DNA from: Microbacterium sp. BK668
Lineage (GTDB): Bacteria; Actinomycetota; Actinomycetes; Actinomycetales; Microbacteriaceae
Length of the DNA stretch: 64,000 nt
Direction of reading: 5' to 3'
Assembly: GCF_004362195.1 (NCBI RefSeq)
Contig: NZ_SNWG01000001.1
Location: 992,001-1,056,000, forward strand
The notes under the pieces are model-generated. The model did no database searches. It was not told where the DNA came from and saw only the letters and a program-made list of their open reading frames with translations. The position numbers were made by a program, and so were the translations under genes. This document shows positions 20,353 to 29,145 of the stretch, one piece after another; positions within the stretch are counted from its first letter, which is position 1; every line of letters starts with the position of its first letter.

Positions 20353-20490
20353 TGGCGCCGTCACCCGGCGAATCGTCTGTTGACAGATCGAGCGTCTCGG
20401 GTTATCCGCCCGGACGCGCGGGAGAGGACGGATGCCGGGGGCCGGGCATCGCGGGAGACGCCTGCGTGGCGTCACCGCCCTGCCGCATCG

Positions 20491-20802
20491 TTACGGCGCC
20501 TCGGACGCCTCGGGCTCGGGCACGATCGACAGGCCGCCCGGTGAGTTGGCCGCCTTGCTCAGCGCGTCCAGCCACAACGGGTTGAGCCGCGGCGCGCGGC
20601 TGCCGAAGTACTCGAAGGCGAGCGGGATGTGCGGGCTCAGCCAGACGGAGGTGCGGCCGAGACCGGGACGCATCGGATCGGTCCACGTGAACGAGAACGG
20701 CTCGCCCCGGCGGAGCTTCGACCAGATGACCGGCTGCAGATGGGCCAGCACGCGGTCGTCGAGAGACACGGTGAGCTTCGAGTCGTAAGTCAGGGTTCCC
20801 AT
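20491..20802 (-). CDS. DUF7882 family protein, copy 1
   Basis: 103 residues. It starts MGTLTYDSKLTVSLDDRVLAH and continues with the family motif KLRRGEPFSFTW and a conserved end (LNPLWLDALSKAANSPGGL). These small proteins are common in Microbacteriaceae. Many database entries wrongly call them ATP-dependent DNA ligase; no ligase motif is present. Function unknown. TACGCT (minus strand, 20810-20815) ends 7 nt before the ATG. A paralogue lies 1.3 kb away (22072-22368), with the EAL gene and a small hypothetical gene between them. Confidence 0.82.
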   Translation of the reverse strand: MGTLTYDSKLTVSLDDRVLAHLQPVIWSKLRRGEPFSFTWTDPMRPGLGRTSVWLSPHIPLAFEYFGSRAPRLNPLWLDALSKAANSPGGLSIVPEPEASEAP

Positions 20803-20809
20803 CGTGGCT

Positions 20810-20815
20810 AGCGTA
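20810..20815 (-). promoter_or_regulatory. Leaderless -10 hexamer TACGCT
   Basis: On the minus strand TACGCT ends 7 nt before the ATG of DUF7882 copy 1. Confidence 0.5.
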
Positions 20816-20969
20816 TCCGCAGCAGCACCGTCTCGCGTCCGCGTGGCGATCATCCCGCGAGGATGAGCCCTCAGCCGACGCCGACCGGGATGTGATCGGG
20901 CATTATACGATCTTTCGGGCGCGACGTCGGGTGTTGCGCGAATCTGCGACAGACGGGAAGCCTGGATCC

Positions 20970-21743
20970 ATGACCAGCTCAGCAACGCTCTCTGCCGAGC
21001 TGCGCGAAGCAGTGACGACGGGCGGGCTGACAGTTGAGTACCAGCCGTTGTTCGCGCTGGCAGAGGCCGGCGTCCCCGCCCATCCCGTAGCCGTGGAGGC
21101 CCTCTGCCGGTGGACGCATCCGCTGCTGGGTCGCATCGTTCCCGACGAATTCATCCCGCTCGCGGAGCAGGCCGGTCTCATCGGCGACATCGGAGCCAGC
21201 GTGCTGGAGACGGCGGGGGCGCAGGTCAGCAGGTGGCAGCACCAGGGTCATCACCTGGGCCTGTCGATCAACGCGTCCCCTTCGCAGTTCTCCCCGGAGT
21301 TCGTCGCGCGGGTCGCTGCTCGCGCCGGCGAGCTCGGCCTGCTGCCCGGGAGCCTCACGATCGAAATCACCGAGGCCCCCGCTCCGCAGCTCCTGCCGAG
21401 GGTCGTCGAGGTGCTTCCGCTCCTGCAGGGCTCCGGGATCGGCATCTCGATCGACGACTACGGTGCAGGAGAAGTCGAGCTCGACGCGCTGGAGCGCGTG
21501 CCCATCCAAGAGGTCAAGATCGACCGCTCGCTGTCGCAGCGGGCCGACGCGGGGGCCGACGCGGACGTCGCGGCTGTCGTGCGGCGCGCCCGGCGGCACG
21601 GGTGGCGTGTCGTCGCCGAGGGCATCGAGACGGTGGAGGACCTGGAACGCGCCAGGAGCCGCGGCTGCGACCTCGGTCAGGGATTCCTGCTCGGGAGGCC
21701 CATACCGGCCGACGAGATGGATCGGATTCTTTCCGCGCGCTGA
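20970..21743 (+). CDS. EAL-domain cyclic-di-GMP phosphodiesterase
   Basis: 257 residues, a stand-alone EAL domain that would cleave c-di-GMP to pGpG. Catalytic residues appear intact: Glu43 in VEALCRW, Asn in SINASPSQF, Glu in IEITEAPAP, the Asp pair in IDDYGAG (loop 6), Lys in EVKIDRSL, Glu in VVAEGIETVEDL, and Gln in LGQGFLLGRP. Start 20970 is preferred over an upstream ATG at 20892 because the domain begins directly after it; GGGAAG lies upstream. A strong TATACGAT element sits near 20905. Its likely functional counterpart is the GGDEF phytochrome 0.7 kb downstream. No sensory domain is attached, so control is probably transcriptional or by partner proteins. Confidence 0.92.
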   Translation: MTSSATLSAELREAVTTGGLTVEYQPLFALAEAGVPAHPVAVEALCRWTHPLLGRIVPDEFIPLAEQAGLIGDIGASVLETAGAQVSRWQHQGHHLGLSINASPSQFSPEFVARVAARAGELGLLPGSLTIEITEAPAPQLLPRVVEVLPLLQGSGIGISIDDYGAGEVELDALERVPIQEVKIDRSLSQRADAGADADVAAVVRRARRHGWRVVAEGIETVEDLERARSRGCDLGQGFLLGRPIPADEMDRILSAR

Positions 21744-21750
21744 TCCCGCG

Positions 21751-22023
21751 TTACAGGTTGTCCAGGTCGCTGTCGGCACTCGTGCCGGCGGCGTCCTCGA
21801 CGGGAGCGCCCTGCTGCTCGCCGGCGATGTCGAGCTGGGTCCAGGTGACGGGCATGCCGGGGGAGAAAAGCACCTCGATGCCCGGGCCTCCGCGCAAGGG
21901 CGGGATCGTGACGTAGCCGCCACCCGCCTTGATCGCCTCGAGGATGTCTCGCTTCAGGTCGGAGACGGGCTCCGGAAGGAAGTAGTCGCGGCCGTCGACG
22001 GTGAGGCGGTTTACGATCGTCAC
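21751..22023 (-). CDS. Hypothetical protein, 90 residues
   Basis: Starts at GTG (minus strand, 22021-22023) six bases after TAGGCT (22030-22035), a leaderless arrangement. The N-terminus (VDGRDYFLPEPVSDLKRDILEAIKAGGGYVTIPPL) looks like a compact alpha/beta fold with a conserved GGGYV turn. The C-terminal 25 residues are acidic and disordered. Similar short genes are common in Microbacteriaceae, often beside DUF7882 genes, but I do not recognise a function. It is divergent from DUF7882 copy 2, the two start codons being about 50 bp apart. Confidence 0.7.
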   Translation of the reverse strand: MTIVNRLTVDGRDYFLPEPVSDLKRDILEAIKAGGGYVTIPPLRGGPGIEVLFSPGMPVTWTQLDIAGEQQGAPVEDAAGTSADSDLDNL

Positions 22024-22029
22024 CCCTCC

Positions 22030-22064
22030 AGCCTAATCACCACTCGCCGGGGGCAACGTAGGAT
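22030..22064. promoter_or_regulatory. Back-to-back leaderless promoters
   Basis: TAGGCT on the minus strand (22030-22035) serves the gene starting at 22023. TAGGAT on the plus strand (22059-22064) serves the DUF7882 gene starting at 22072. Spacings to the start codons are 6 and 7 nt. Confidence 0.55.
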
Positions 22065-22071
22065 CGAGCCG

Positions 22072-22368
22072 ATGGGTACCCTGCACTACGGCTCTCCGGC
22101 CGTCGAGTTCGCGATCGACGACCGCACGCTCGCACACCTCGAACTCGTGATCCTGGCGAAATTCCGGCGGCGCGAAAGCGTCTCCCTGGCCCTCACCGAG
22201 GGAGCGAAGGAGCGGCGCCAGGTCATCTGGCTCTCGACGTCGTCGACGCTCCGGTTCGAGTACGACGACGCGATGCCCGAGATCAACCGGGCGTGGCTGC
22301 AAGAGCTCGTCGAGGCATCCAACTCGCCCGGCGGGCTGCGGATCCTGCCCGAGCCGGTTCCCGCCTGA
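22072..22368 (+). CDS. DUF7882 family protein, copy 2
   Basis: 98 residues, paralogous to 20491-20802. Same opening (MGTLHYGSPAVEFAIDDRTLAHLELVI), a divergent central KFRRRESVSLAL in place of KLRRGE, and the same end (INRAWLQELVEASNSPGGLRILPEP). TAGGAT ends 7 nt before the ATG and no ribosome site is present. Unknown function. It is convergent with the phytochrome gene across a terminator hairpin. Confidence 0.82.
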   Translation: MGTLHYGSPAVEFAIDDRTLAHLELVILAKFRRRESVSLALTEGAKERRQVIWLSTSSTLRFEYDDAMPEINRAWLQELVEASNSPGGLRILPEPVPA

Positions 22369-22375
22369 CACACGT

Positions 22376-22407
22376 CACGGCGCCCGCGGGTCCCCGCGTG
22401 CGCCGTG
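22376..22407. terminator. Bidirectional terminator hairpin
   Basis: CACGGCGCCCGCGGG (22376-22390) pairs with CCCGCGTGCGCCGTG (22393-22407) at 14 of 15 positions, between the convergent DUF7882 and phytochrome genes. Confidence 0.7.
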
Positions 22408-22425
22408 CCGAGGACCGGCGAGCTC

Positions 22426-24375
22426 TCAGGCCGAGACGCGCCCCTTGCCCGCGCGCTTGGCGCGGTACATGGCGGAGTCCGCGGCATCCAGCAGCTCCGT
22501 GGTCGTGACGCGGGAGTCGACCGAGACGACGCCTGCCGACGCCGTGATGCAGATGAGCTCGTGCTCGACCCCGATAGGGTCCTCGAGCGAGGAGACCGCC
22601 CGAGCGGCGATCTCGTGCGCGTGCGCCGCGTCGACGCCGAGGCAGACGATCACGAACTCGTCCCCACCCCAGCGGACCACCATGTCGCTCGACCGGGCGC
22701 TCGCCGAGAGGCGCTGCCCGACGGCGAGAAGCACCGCGTCGCCGGCCTCGTGGCCGTGGGTGTCGTTGACCTCCTTGAAGCCGTCGAGGTCGAGGAACAC
22801 CACGGCGACGCCGAGAACCTCTTCCTCGAGCAGCTCGTCGAGGCGGTCCTGGAGGAATCGGCGGTTGTGCAGGCCCGTCAGCGGGTCGCGCCACGCGAGT
22901 TCGGCCAGTTCGGCCTGCACGCGCTGAGCCAGCGTCGCGCGGATGTCCTCGCCCAGTTCGACGATGTCCTGCAGGTGCCGCCCCCAGGGCGCGCTGCGCC
23001 CGGTCACGCTCTGCTGCCACGACGAGAACGACCGGCGCGGCGAGAGGGCGTGCTCACGGTTGCCGGCGGTCTGGTCTCCGAGCCAGTCGACGTGCTGCGC
23101 GACCTCGCCGCGGACGAAGACGAGCCAATCGCCCTCGTCGAGGAGCGGCACCGCGACGATTCCGGCGACGCCGGCGAGCTCGACGGCGAGTTGAGGATGC
23201 TCGAGCGGAAGCGCGTCCGACACGAAGGGTGTCGCGGGCAGCTCGTCGAGGATCCGCGACAGTGCGTCGGCGGATGGCGCCGTCCCGACGGAGTGCATGG
23301 CGTCGCCGATGCGGAGATAGGCGCCGTCCGCGGGGATGAGGTCGAGCACCGTCTTGTCGCCGCCGACCAGGATCTCCGCGGGCACTCCGCGCCCGTAGAG
23401 CGGGGCCACGATCGACGCGCGGCGCTCGCGGGCCTCGAGCTGGCGGCGAAGCCGCTGGATCTCGTTCGCCGAGGCGAGCTGCATCGACACCTGGCTCGCG
23501 AGCACTTCGATGGAACGGCGCAGCAGCACGGGAAGGCGGCGGTTGGTTCGATGCGCGCACGTGAAGAGACCGACCAGCTCGCCGTCGATGACCAGGGCGA
23601 ACGACACGGTCGAGGCCTGACCCATGTTCCGCATGAACTGCAGGTGATGGGGAGACACGGCGCGCAGCTCCGTCAGGCCGAGGTCGGCGATGGGCGCCTC
23701 GGGGAGGAGGCTCAGCACGGCGAGGCCGGCGTCCTCGGTGTCGACGATCGCGCGCGAGCGCTTCTCGACGTAGAGGGCGCGAGCCTGGGACGGGATGTCG
23801 GATGCCGGGAAGTGCAGTCCGAGGTAGGGCTCCATGTCGGGCTCGCGCTCGTCGGCGACGATCTCGCCATGCCCGTCGGGGTGGAAGTGGTAGCACATCA
23901 CCCGGTCGAAGCCCGTGATCTCCTTGAGCCGCCGGGCGGCGAGCCTGCGCAGCTCGTCGGGATCGGTCAGGGGGGCGAGCTCCTGGATGGCGCTCACGAC
24001 GCCCGTCCGGACGTATTCGAGGCCGGGCACGACGGGCTCTAGCTCCACCAGGAGGGGATCGGTGCCGCGGTGCACGATCATGTCGTGGAGCTGACCGTCG
24101 AACTCGACGCGGACGGGGTCCACGGCGACGCCGTGCTGCACGGTCCAGAGCATGGTGTCGTTGCCGACGTCGCGCACGCGCTGTCCGAGCCAGCGATCGG
24201 CGTTCTCGCTCGCGAGCACGACGGTCTGAGTGGGCTCGTCGACTCCGAGCAGCGTTCCATGTCCCTGGATGCGTCCGGGCGTCCTGATCGGCTCGGCCGC
24301 GCACAGCTCGAGGCGGCGCTGCTCGTCGATCTCCCATTCGCGCTCGTCCTCGCGGGCGGGGGAAATGTCTGACAC
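22426..24375 (-). CDS. Bacteriophytochrome-diguanylate cyclase (PAS-GAF-PHY-GGDEF)
   Basis: 649 residues from GTG 24373-24375, which has GAAGGAG upstream; a longer ATG start at 24465 lacks this. PAS: Cys25 in LELCAAEPIRTPGRIQGHG is at the position of the biliverdin-binding Cys of bacterial phytochromes. GAF: FDRVMCYHFHPDGHGEI, PASDIPSQARALY (Asp193), and SPHHLQFMRNMG with the conserved His. The residue equivalent to Tyr263 of the Deinococcus phytochrome is Phe here. PHY: tongue motif PRRSFSSWQQ...GRSAPW. GGDEF: intact GGDEF at 570-574 and an inhibitory-site RSSD at 561-564. It should make c-di-GMP under red/far-red control. No haem oxygenase gene (needed for biliverdin) lies in the window. 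Confidence 0.93.
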   Translation of the reverse strand: MSDISPAREDEREWEIDEQRRLELCAAEPIRTPGRIQGHGTLLGVDEPTQTVVLASENADRWLGQRVRDVGNDTMLWTVQHGVAVDPVRVEFDGQLHDMIVHRGTDPLLVELEPVVPGLEYVRTGVVSAIQELAPLTDPDELRRLAARRLKEITGFDRVMCYHFHPDGHGEIVADEREPDMEPYLGLHFPASDIPSQARALYVEKRSRAIVDTEDAGLAVLSLLPEAPIADLGLTELRAVSPHHLQFMRNMGQASTVSFALVIDGELVGLFTCAHRTNRRLPVLLRRSIEVLASQVSMQLASANEIQRLRRQLEARERRASIVAPLYGRGVPAEILVGGDKTVLDLIPADGAYLRIGDAMHSVGTAPSADALSRILDELPATPFVSDALPLEHPQLAVELAGVAGIVAVPLLDEGDWLVFVRGEVAQHVDWLGDQTAGNREHALSPRRSFSSWQQSVTGRSAPWGRHLQDIVELGEDIRATLAQRVQAELAELAWRDPLTGLHNRRFLQDRLDELLEEEVLGVAVVFLDLDGFKEVNDTHGHEAGDAVLLAVGQRLSASARSSDMVVRWGGDEFVIVCLGVDAAHAHEIAARAVSSLEDPIGVEHELICITASAGVVSVDSRVTTTELLDAADSAMYRAKRAGKGRVSA

Positions 24376-24443
24376 GGGGGGCTCCTTCTCGCCCGGATGG
24401 ATCGGCAGACCCGGCGAAGCCCTGAGCACCCGTGCGTTGTTCG

Positions 24444-24473
24444 AGCCTAAACGATTTCGTTTCACTTGGTGAA
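24444..24473 (-). promoter_or_regulatory. Phytochrome gene promoter with inverted repeat
   Basis: On the minus strand TTCACC (24468-24473) and TAGGCT (24444-24449) are 18 bp apart. The -35 lies in an inverted repeat, TTCAC-TTG-GTGAA on the plus strand, which could be an operator. TSS would be about 60 nt before the GTG start. Confidence 0.5.
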
Positions 24474-24638
24474 CTATTCGCCTCCGGAACTATGCGGGCG
24501 CAGCCGGAGCGCCACGGCGGAGGCGGGTAGCGCAGGACAAGCGGCCGCGCAAGACCTTTGCTCGGGGGCTCAGGATCCGGTTGTTTCGAGCTTGATGGTC
24601 CGCACAACCCCCTCGGACCAGCCCTGAAGGAGATCGCA

Positions 24639-25262
24639 ATGGATTCCACGACCATCATCTGGATCATCGTGGCGGTCGTCGTCGTCCTGGCCGTCGTGGC
24701 CGCCATCGCCTTCTTCATGCGCAGGAACAGCGCGCGGCAGGCCGAGCGGCGTCACGCGCAGGCCGAGGACCTCCGCGCGAAGGCGCGGGAGTCCGCACTG
24801 GCCGCGCAGGAGGTCGAGGCCCGTCAGGCTCAGGCTCGCGCCGACGCCGCGACCGCCGCAGCCGAGGCTGAACAGGCGAAGGCTAGGGCCGCGCAGGCAG
24901 AGGCCGAGGCGCAGCGACGCTCGGGTGACATCGACGGGCACGCGGCCGAGGCCGCGGAGCACCGCGCGAAGGAGCAGGAGATCCTGCGCAAGGCCGATGA
25001 CGTCGACCCCTACGTCGGGAACGACAGGACGACGGATGCCTCGTCCCCAGACCGCTCCGCGACCGACTCCCACCGCACCTCGCCGCACCCCGGCGACGAT
25101 GTGCGCGCCACGACCGACGCACGCCAAGACGTGCGCACCACGACCGACGCCCGCGATGCGGGCGCGCACGACGTCGATGCCCGCCCCGGCGATCCCCGTA
25201 TCGACGACACCGGCGACCCGGCCCCCACGGCTCGCCGCAGCGGCACGGCGGACCGCGCCTGA
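24639..25262 (+). CDS. Single-pass membrane protein with coiled coil
   Basis: 207 residues from ATG 24639 with GAAGGAG seven bases upstream. An N-terminal helix (IIWIIVAVVVVLAVVAAIAFFM) is followed by RRN, so the protein is anchored with its C-terminus probably cytoplasmic. Residues 30-130 are an Ala/Glu/Arg/Gln-rich predicted coiled coil. The last 80 residues are disordered and contain a short repeat (DVRATTDARQ / DVRTTTDARD). No enzyme motif. Such proteins are common and unassigned in Microbacteriaceae. A perfect 14-bp hairpin follows, so it is probably monocistronic. Confidence 0.8.
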   Translation: MDSTTIIWIIVAVVVVLAVVAAIAFFMRRNSARQAERRHAQAEDLRAKARESALAAQEVEARQAQARADAATAAAEAEQAKARAAQAEAEAQRRSGDIDGHAAEAAEHRAKEQEILRKADDVDPYVGNDRTTDASSPDRSATDSHRTSPHPGDDVRATTDARQDVRTTTDARDAGAHDVDARPGDPRIDDTGDPAPTARRSGTADRA

Positions 25263-25285
25263 GGCGCCGCCGCCTCCGCACATCA

Positions 25286-25329
25286 CCCCGCGCCCGGGCA
25301 TCTCCTCCCTGTATCGCCCGGGCGCGGGG
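25286..25329 (+). terminator. Terminator-like hairpin
   Basis: Perfect 14-bp inverted repeat CCCCGCGCCCGGGC (25286-25299) and GCCCGGGCGCGGGG (25316-25329) with a 16-nt loop, 24 bp after the coiled-coil gene and before the putA promoter. Confidence 0.75.
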
Positions 25330-25356
25330 TCGTGCTCTGCGTGCCCCGGTCGCACG

Positions 25357-25362
25357 TAGGCT
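25357..25362 (+). promoter_or_regulatory. Leaderless -10 hexamer TAGGCT of putA
   Basis: TAGGCT ends 6 nt before the putA ATG, and no ribosome-binding site is present. Confidence 0.55.
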
Positions 25363-25368
25363 GGTCGC

Positions 25369-28300
25369 ATGGTGACCGACCCTTACCAGGGGGACACCGG
25401 CCTCACGTCTCCCGGCGACGACCTCGCCGCGCGTGCCGTGGAACTCGCGCAGCGGTGGATCGCCGAGAGCGCACAGGTCGACGTGGACCCCTCCGCCGAG
25501 CGACTCGCCGGCGTCCTGAAAGACCCCAACGGGCTGCCCTTCACGATCGGCTTCGTCGACGGCGTGATGCGACCCGAGAGCCTGTCGGCCGCGGCATCCA
25601 ATCTCAGCCGCGTCGCACCACTGGTCCCGGAGTTCCTCCCCTGGTACCTCCGCGGCGCGGTGCGCGTCGGAGGAACGGTCGCGCCGGTCCTCCCGACGCC
25701 CGTCGTGCCCATCGCGCGCCGCGTGCTGCGCGAGATGGTGGGTCACCTCGTCGTCGATGCCCGGCCGGAGAAGCTCGGACCCGCGATCGCGACGCTGCGT
25801 GAGAGCGGGGCGCGGCTCAACCTCAACCTCCTCGGCGAGGCGGTGCTCGGAGAGCGGGAGGCCCTGCGCCGGCTCGAAGGCATCCACGAGCTCATCCGGC
25901 GTCCCGACGTGGATTACGTGTCGGTCAAGGTCTCGGCCATCGCGAGCCACATCTCGATATGGGCCTTCGACGAGGTCGTCGACAAGGTCGTCGACCGGCT
26001 CCTGCCCCTGTACCTCACGGCGGCGGGCTCCGCGACGTTCATCAACCTCGACATGGAGGAGTACCGCGACCTCGACCTCACCATCGCCGTCTTCACCCGC
26101 ATCCTCGCCGATCCGCGCCTGCGCGACCTCGAGGCCGGCATCGTGCTGCAGGCCTACCTGCCCGACGCGCTGGGTGCGCTCGAACGGCTGACCGCCTGGT
26201 CGAAGGCCCGCGTGGAGGCGGGGGGCGCGCGCATCAAGGTGCGCCTCGTGAAGGGCGCGAACCTCGCGATGGAGCGAGTGGATGCCGTCATGCACGGCTG
26301 GTCGCTGGCGACCTACGACTCGAAGCTCGACTCCGACGCGAACTACGTCCGCTGCCTCGACGCCGCCCTCGACCCCGACCACACGACCGCCGTCCGCATC
26401 GGCGTTGCGGGGCACAACCTCTTCGACATCGCCTACGCGTGGCTGCTCGCCGGGGCACGCGGCGTCCGCGAGGCGGTCGAGTTCGAGATGCTCCTCGGCA
26501 TGGCCCAGGGCCAGGTGGAGGCCGTCACGCGTGAGGTCGGTCACGTGCTCCTGTACGTGCCGGTGGTGCGGCCGGACGAGTTCGACGTCGCCATCAGCTA
26601 CCTCGTGCGCCGCCTCGAGGAGAACGCCTCGAGCGAGAACTTCCTCTCGGCCGCCTTCGACCTCGCCGACGACCCGGCGCTGTTCGATCGGGAGCGCGAC
26701 CGGTTCCTCGCATCACTCGAGCGCGCCGCCGATCCCGCCCTCCCCACCGGACCGAACCGCACGCAGGACCGGCGCGCCGAGTCTGGTCAGTCCGGGCAGC
26801 CGGGCGCGCCGGACTCGCGCGCGGGCAGCCGCACCCTCCTGCGCGACGCCCCGCCCGCGGACGAGGCCGGCCTGACCCAGGCGGTGCTCGGCATCGCCCG
26901 CTCCGCGGCCGCCGATCCTCCGCCGCGGGATGCCGAGCCGGAGACCGGGACGCAGCCGCTCGAGCAGAACGTGGAGGCTCAGCTCTTCGGGGGTGAGGCG
27001 TTCGTCGAGACCGCGGTCTTCGCCCCGCGCGAGTCGCAGACGCGCGCCGTGGGGGCTCCCGGCTTCCGCAACGCGGCCGACACCGATCCGGCGCTGCCGG
27101 CCAATCGGGCATGGGCACGGGGCATCCTCTCCCGCATCGCCGTCTCGGCAGCGGGCGACGCGACGATCTCCGCCGCCCGCGTCACCGATCCCGCAGAGCT
27201 CGAGACGATCGTCGCGCGCGTTCGCGAGGCCGCGGCGGCGTGGGGCGCCCTGCCTGCGGTCGACCGCTCCGCCGTGCTCGTCGAAGCCGCCCGTGCGCTG
27301 GAGGCTCGACGAGGCGAGCTGATCGAGGTCGCCGCCTCCGAGACGGGCAAGGTCTTCGCCGAGGCCGACGTCGAGGTGAGCGAGGCCGTCGACTTCGCGA
27401 ACTACTACGCCGCGACCGCGCGCGAGCTCGACCGCGTGAGCGGAGCGGTGTTCGTCCCCGCCCGGCTGACGGTCGTCACGCCGCCCTGGAACTTCCCCGT
27501 CGCGATCCCCGCCGGCGGTGTGCTGGCAGCACTGGCCGCCGGCTCCGGGGTCGTGTTCAAGCCCGCGCCGCAGGCTCGCCGGTGCGCGGCCGTCGTCGCC
27601 GAGGCGCTCTGGGACGCGGGCGTCCCGCGCGACGTCCTGGCTCTCGTCGACATCGACGAGGGCGACCTCGGCAGGCAGCTGCTCTCCCATCCGGATGTCG
27701 ACCGGGTCATCCTCACCGGCTCGTGGGAGACGGCGGCGCTCTTCCGCTCGTGGCGTCCGGAGCTCCCGCTCCTGGCCGAGACGAGCGGTAAGAACGCCAT
27801 GATCGTCATGCCGTCCGCCGACCTCGACCTCGCGGCATCCGATCTGGTCAAGAGCGCCTTCGGGCATGCGGGGCAGAAGTGCTCGGCGGCGTCGCTCGCG
27901 ATCCTCGTCGGGCCGGTCGGACGCTCCAAGCGGTTCGCGCGCCAGCTCGTGGATGCCGCGACCTCGCTCCGCGTCGGACCCCCCTCCGATCCGCTCGCCG
28001 AAGTCGGGCCCGTCATCGAGGTCCCGCAGGGCAAGCTCGCCTGGGCGCTCACGACCCTCGATGAGGGGGAGGAGTGGCTCGTCCCGCCACGCCGACTCGA
28101 CCTCGGTCCGGAGACGGCCGGACGGTTCTGGAGTCCCGGCATCCGCACGGGCGTGCAGCCCGGCTCGCGCTTCCACCGGGAGGAGTTCTTCGGTCCGGTG
28201 CTCGGCGTCATGCACGCGTCGTCGCTCGCCCACGCGATCGAGCTGCAGAACGCCGTCGCCTACGGGCTGACCGCGGGCCTGTACACCCAGAACCCTGCGG

Positions 28301-29145
28301 ACCTCGCACTCTGGCTCGACCGCGTCGAGGCGGGGAACCTCTACGTCAACCGCGGCATCACCGGAGCCATCGTGCAGCGCCAGCCGTTCGGCGGGTGGAA
28401 GCGCTCCTCGGTCGGTGCCGGCGCCAAGGCCGGCGGTCCCAACTATCTGGTGGGGCTCGGCTCCTGGCGGGCGACGAGCGGTTCTCCGACGTCGCGCACG
28501 CTCCATCTCCGCGGCCTCGACTCCCGCATCACCGACATCATCGAGTCCGCCCAGCCCTCCCTCGACTTCGAGGCGTTCGAGTGGCTGCGCCGCGCCGCGC
28601 TGTCGGATGCGATCGCGTGGGACCGCGAGTTCGGGCAGGTCCGGGATGTCTCGCACCTGGGTGTCGAGCGGAACCTGTTCCGCTACCGCCCGATCGCGCA
28701 GGTCTCGATCCGGGCGACGGCGGATGCCTCGTGGCAGGCGCTGCTCCGCGTCGCGATCGCCGGCGTGCGCGCGGGCGGGGGCCTGACGATCAGCGCGCCG
28801 GTCGGGCTTCCGGGGGCCGTGCGGCGCGCGCTCTCCGACCAGCACGTGCCGGTCTTCGTCGAGACCGACGACGAATGGCTCGAGCGGCTCACGGGTTCGG
28901 CCGCAGGAGGCGAGGGCGCCACGCGTCCCGCTCGCGTGCGCCTCGTCGGCCCTGCCGATTCCGTCGCCTCCCTGCACCGCGCGCTCGCGCGCGCCGTCGG
29001 GGGCGACCCCGACCTCGCGGTCTACGACAACGAGGTGACGACGGCGGGCCGGCTCGAGCTGCTTCCCTTCCTCCACGAGCAGTCGGTGACGATCACCGCC
29101 CACCGATTCGGCAACCCCGACCACACCTTTGATGAGGTGATATGA
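25369..29145 (+). CDS. putA: Bifunctional proline dehydrogenase / P5C dehydrogenase
   Basis: 1258 residues. Oxidises proline to glutamate in two steps. The N-terminal PRODH barrel (about residues 60-440) has SVKVSAIAS, FINLDMEEYRDLDLT, VRLVKGANLAME and RRLEENASSENFL, a flavin/substrate site. The P5CDH domain (about residues 560-1050) has PPWNFPVAIPAGG, Glu804 in LLAETSGKNA and the catalytic Cys838 in GHAGQKCSAAS. A further 200-residue C-terminal region resembles that of other actinobacterial PutA proteins. No DNA-binding RHH domain is present. The transcript appears leaderless. The stop overlaps the next start (ATGA). The last 53 bp are repeated four more times downstream, so this end may have been replaced. 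Confidence 0.96.
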   Translation: MVTDPYQGDTGLTSPGDDLAARAVELAQRWIAESAQVDVDPSAERLAGVLKDPNGLPFTIGFVDGVMRPESLSAAASNLSRVAPLVPEFLPWYLRGAVRVGGTVAPVLPTPVVPIARRVLREMVGHLVVDARPEKLGPAIATLRESGARLNLNLLGEAVLGEREALRRLEGIHELIRRPDVDYVSVKVSAIASHISIWAFDEVVDKVVDRLLPLYLTAAGSATFINLDMEEYRDLDLTIAVFTRILADPRLRDLEAGIVLQAYLPDALGALERLTAWSKARVEAGGARIKVRLVKGANLAMERVDAVMHGWSLATYDSKLDSDANYVRCLDAALDPDHTTAVRIGVAGHNLFDIAYAWLLAGARGVREAVEFEMLLGMAQGQVEAVTREVGHVLLYVPVVRPDEFDVAISYLVRRLEENASSENFLSAAFDLADDPALFDRERDRFLASLERAADPALPTGPNRTQDRRAESGQSGQPGAPDSRAGSRTLLRDAPPADEAGLTQAVLGIARSAAADPPPRDAEPETGTQPLEQNVEAQLFGGEAFVETAVFAPRESQTRAVGAPGFRNAADTDPALPANRAWARGILSRIAVSAAGDATISAARVTDPAELETIVARVREAAAAWGALPAVDRSAVLVEAARALEARRGELIEVAASETGKVFAEADVEVSEAVDFANYYAATARELDRVSGAVFVPARLTVVTPPWNFPVAIPAGGVLAALAAGSGVVFKPAPQARRCAAVVAEALWDAGVPRDVLALVDIDEGDLGRQLLSHPDVDRVILTGSWETAALFRSWRPELPLLAETSGKNAMIVMPSADLDLAASDLVKSAFGHAGQKCSAASLAILVGPVGRSKRFARQLVDAATSLRVGPPSDPLAEVGPVIEVPQGKLAWALTTLDEGEEWLVPPRRLDLGPETAGRFWSPGIRTGVQPGSRFHREEFFGPVLGVMHASSLAHAIELQNAVAYGLTAGLYTQNPADLALWLDRVEAGNLYVNRGITGAIVQRQPFGGWKRSSVGAGAKAGGPNYLVGLGSWRATSGSPTSRTLHLRGLDSRITDIIESAQPSLDFEAFEWLRRAALSDAIAWDREFGQVRDVSHLGVERNLFRYRPIAQVSIRATADASWQALLRVAIAGVRAGGGLTISAPVGLPGAVRRALSDQHVPVFVETDDEWLERLTGSAAGGEGATRPARVRLVGPADSVASLHRALARAVGGDPDLAVYDNEVTTAGRLELLPFLHEQSVTITAHRFGNPDHTFDEVI
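29093..29145 (+). repeat. putA 3'-end repeat, copy 0 (in putA)
   Basis: TCACCGCCCACCG, then the core TTCGGCAACCCCGACC (29107-29122), then the last codons of putA and its TGA. Encodes HRFGNPDHTFDEVI and stop. It is the reference copy of a five-copy direct repeat. Confidence 0.85.

Noticed and set aside
20491..20802. ATP-dependent DNA ligase (a common database label for this family)
   Set aside because: 103 residues with no KxDG or other nucleotidyltransferase motif.
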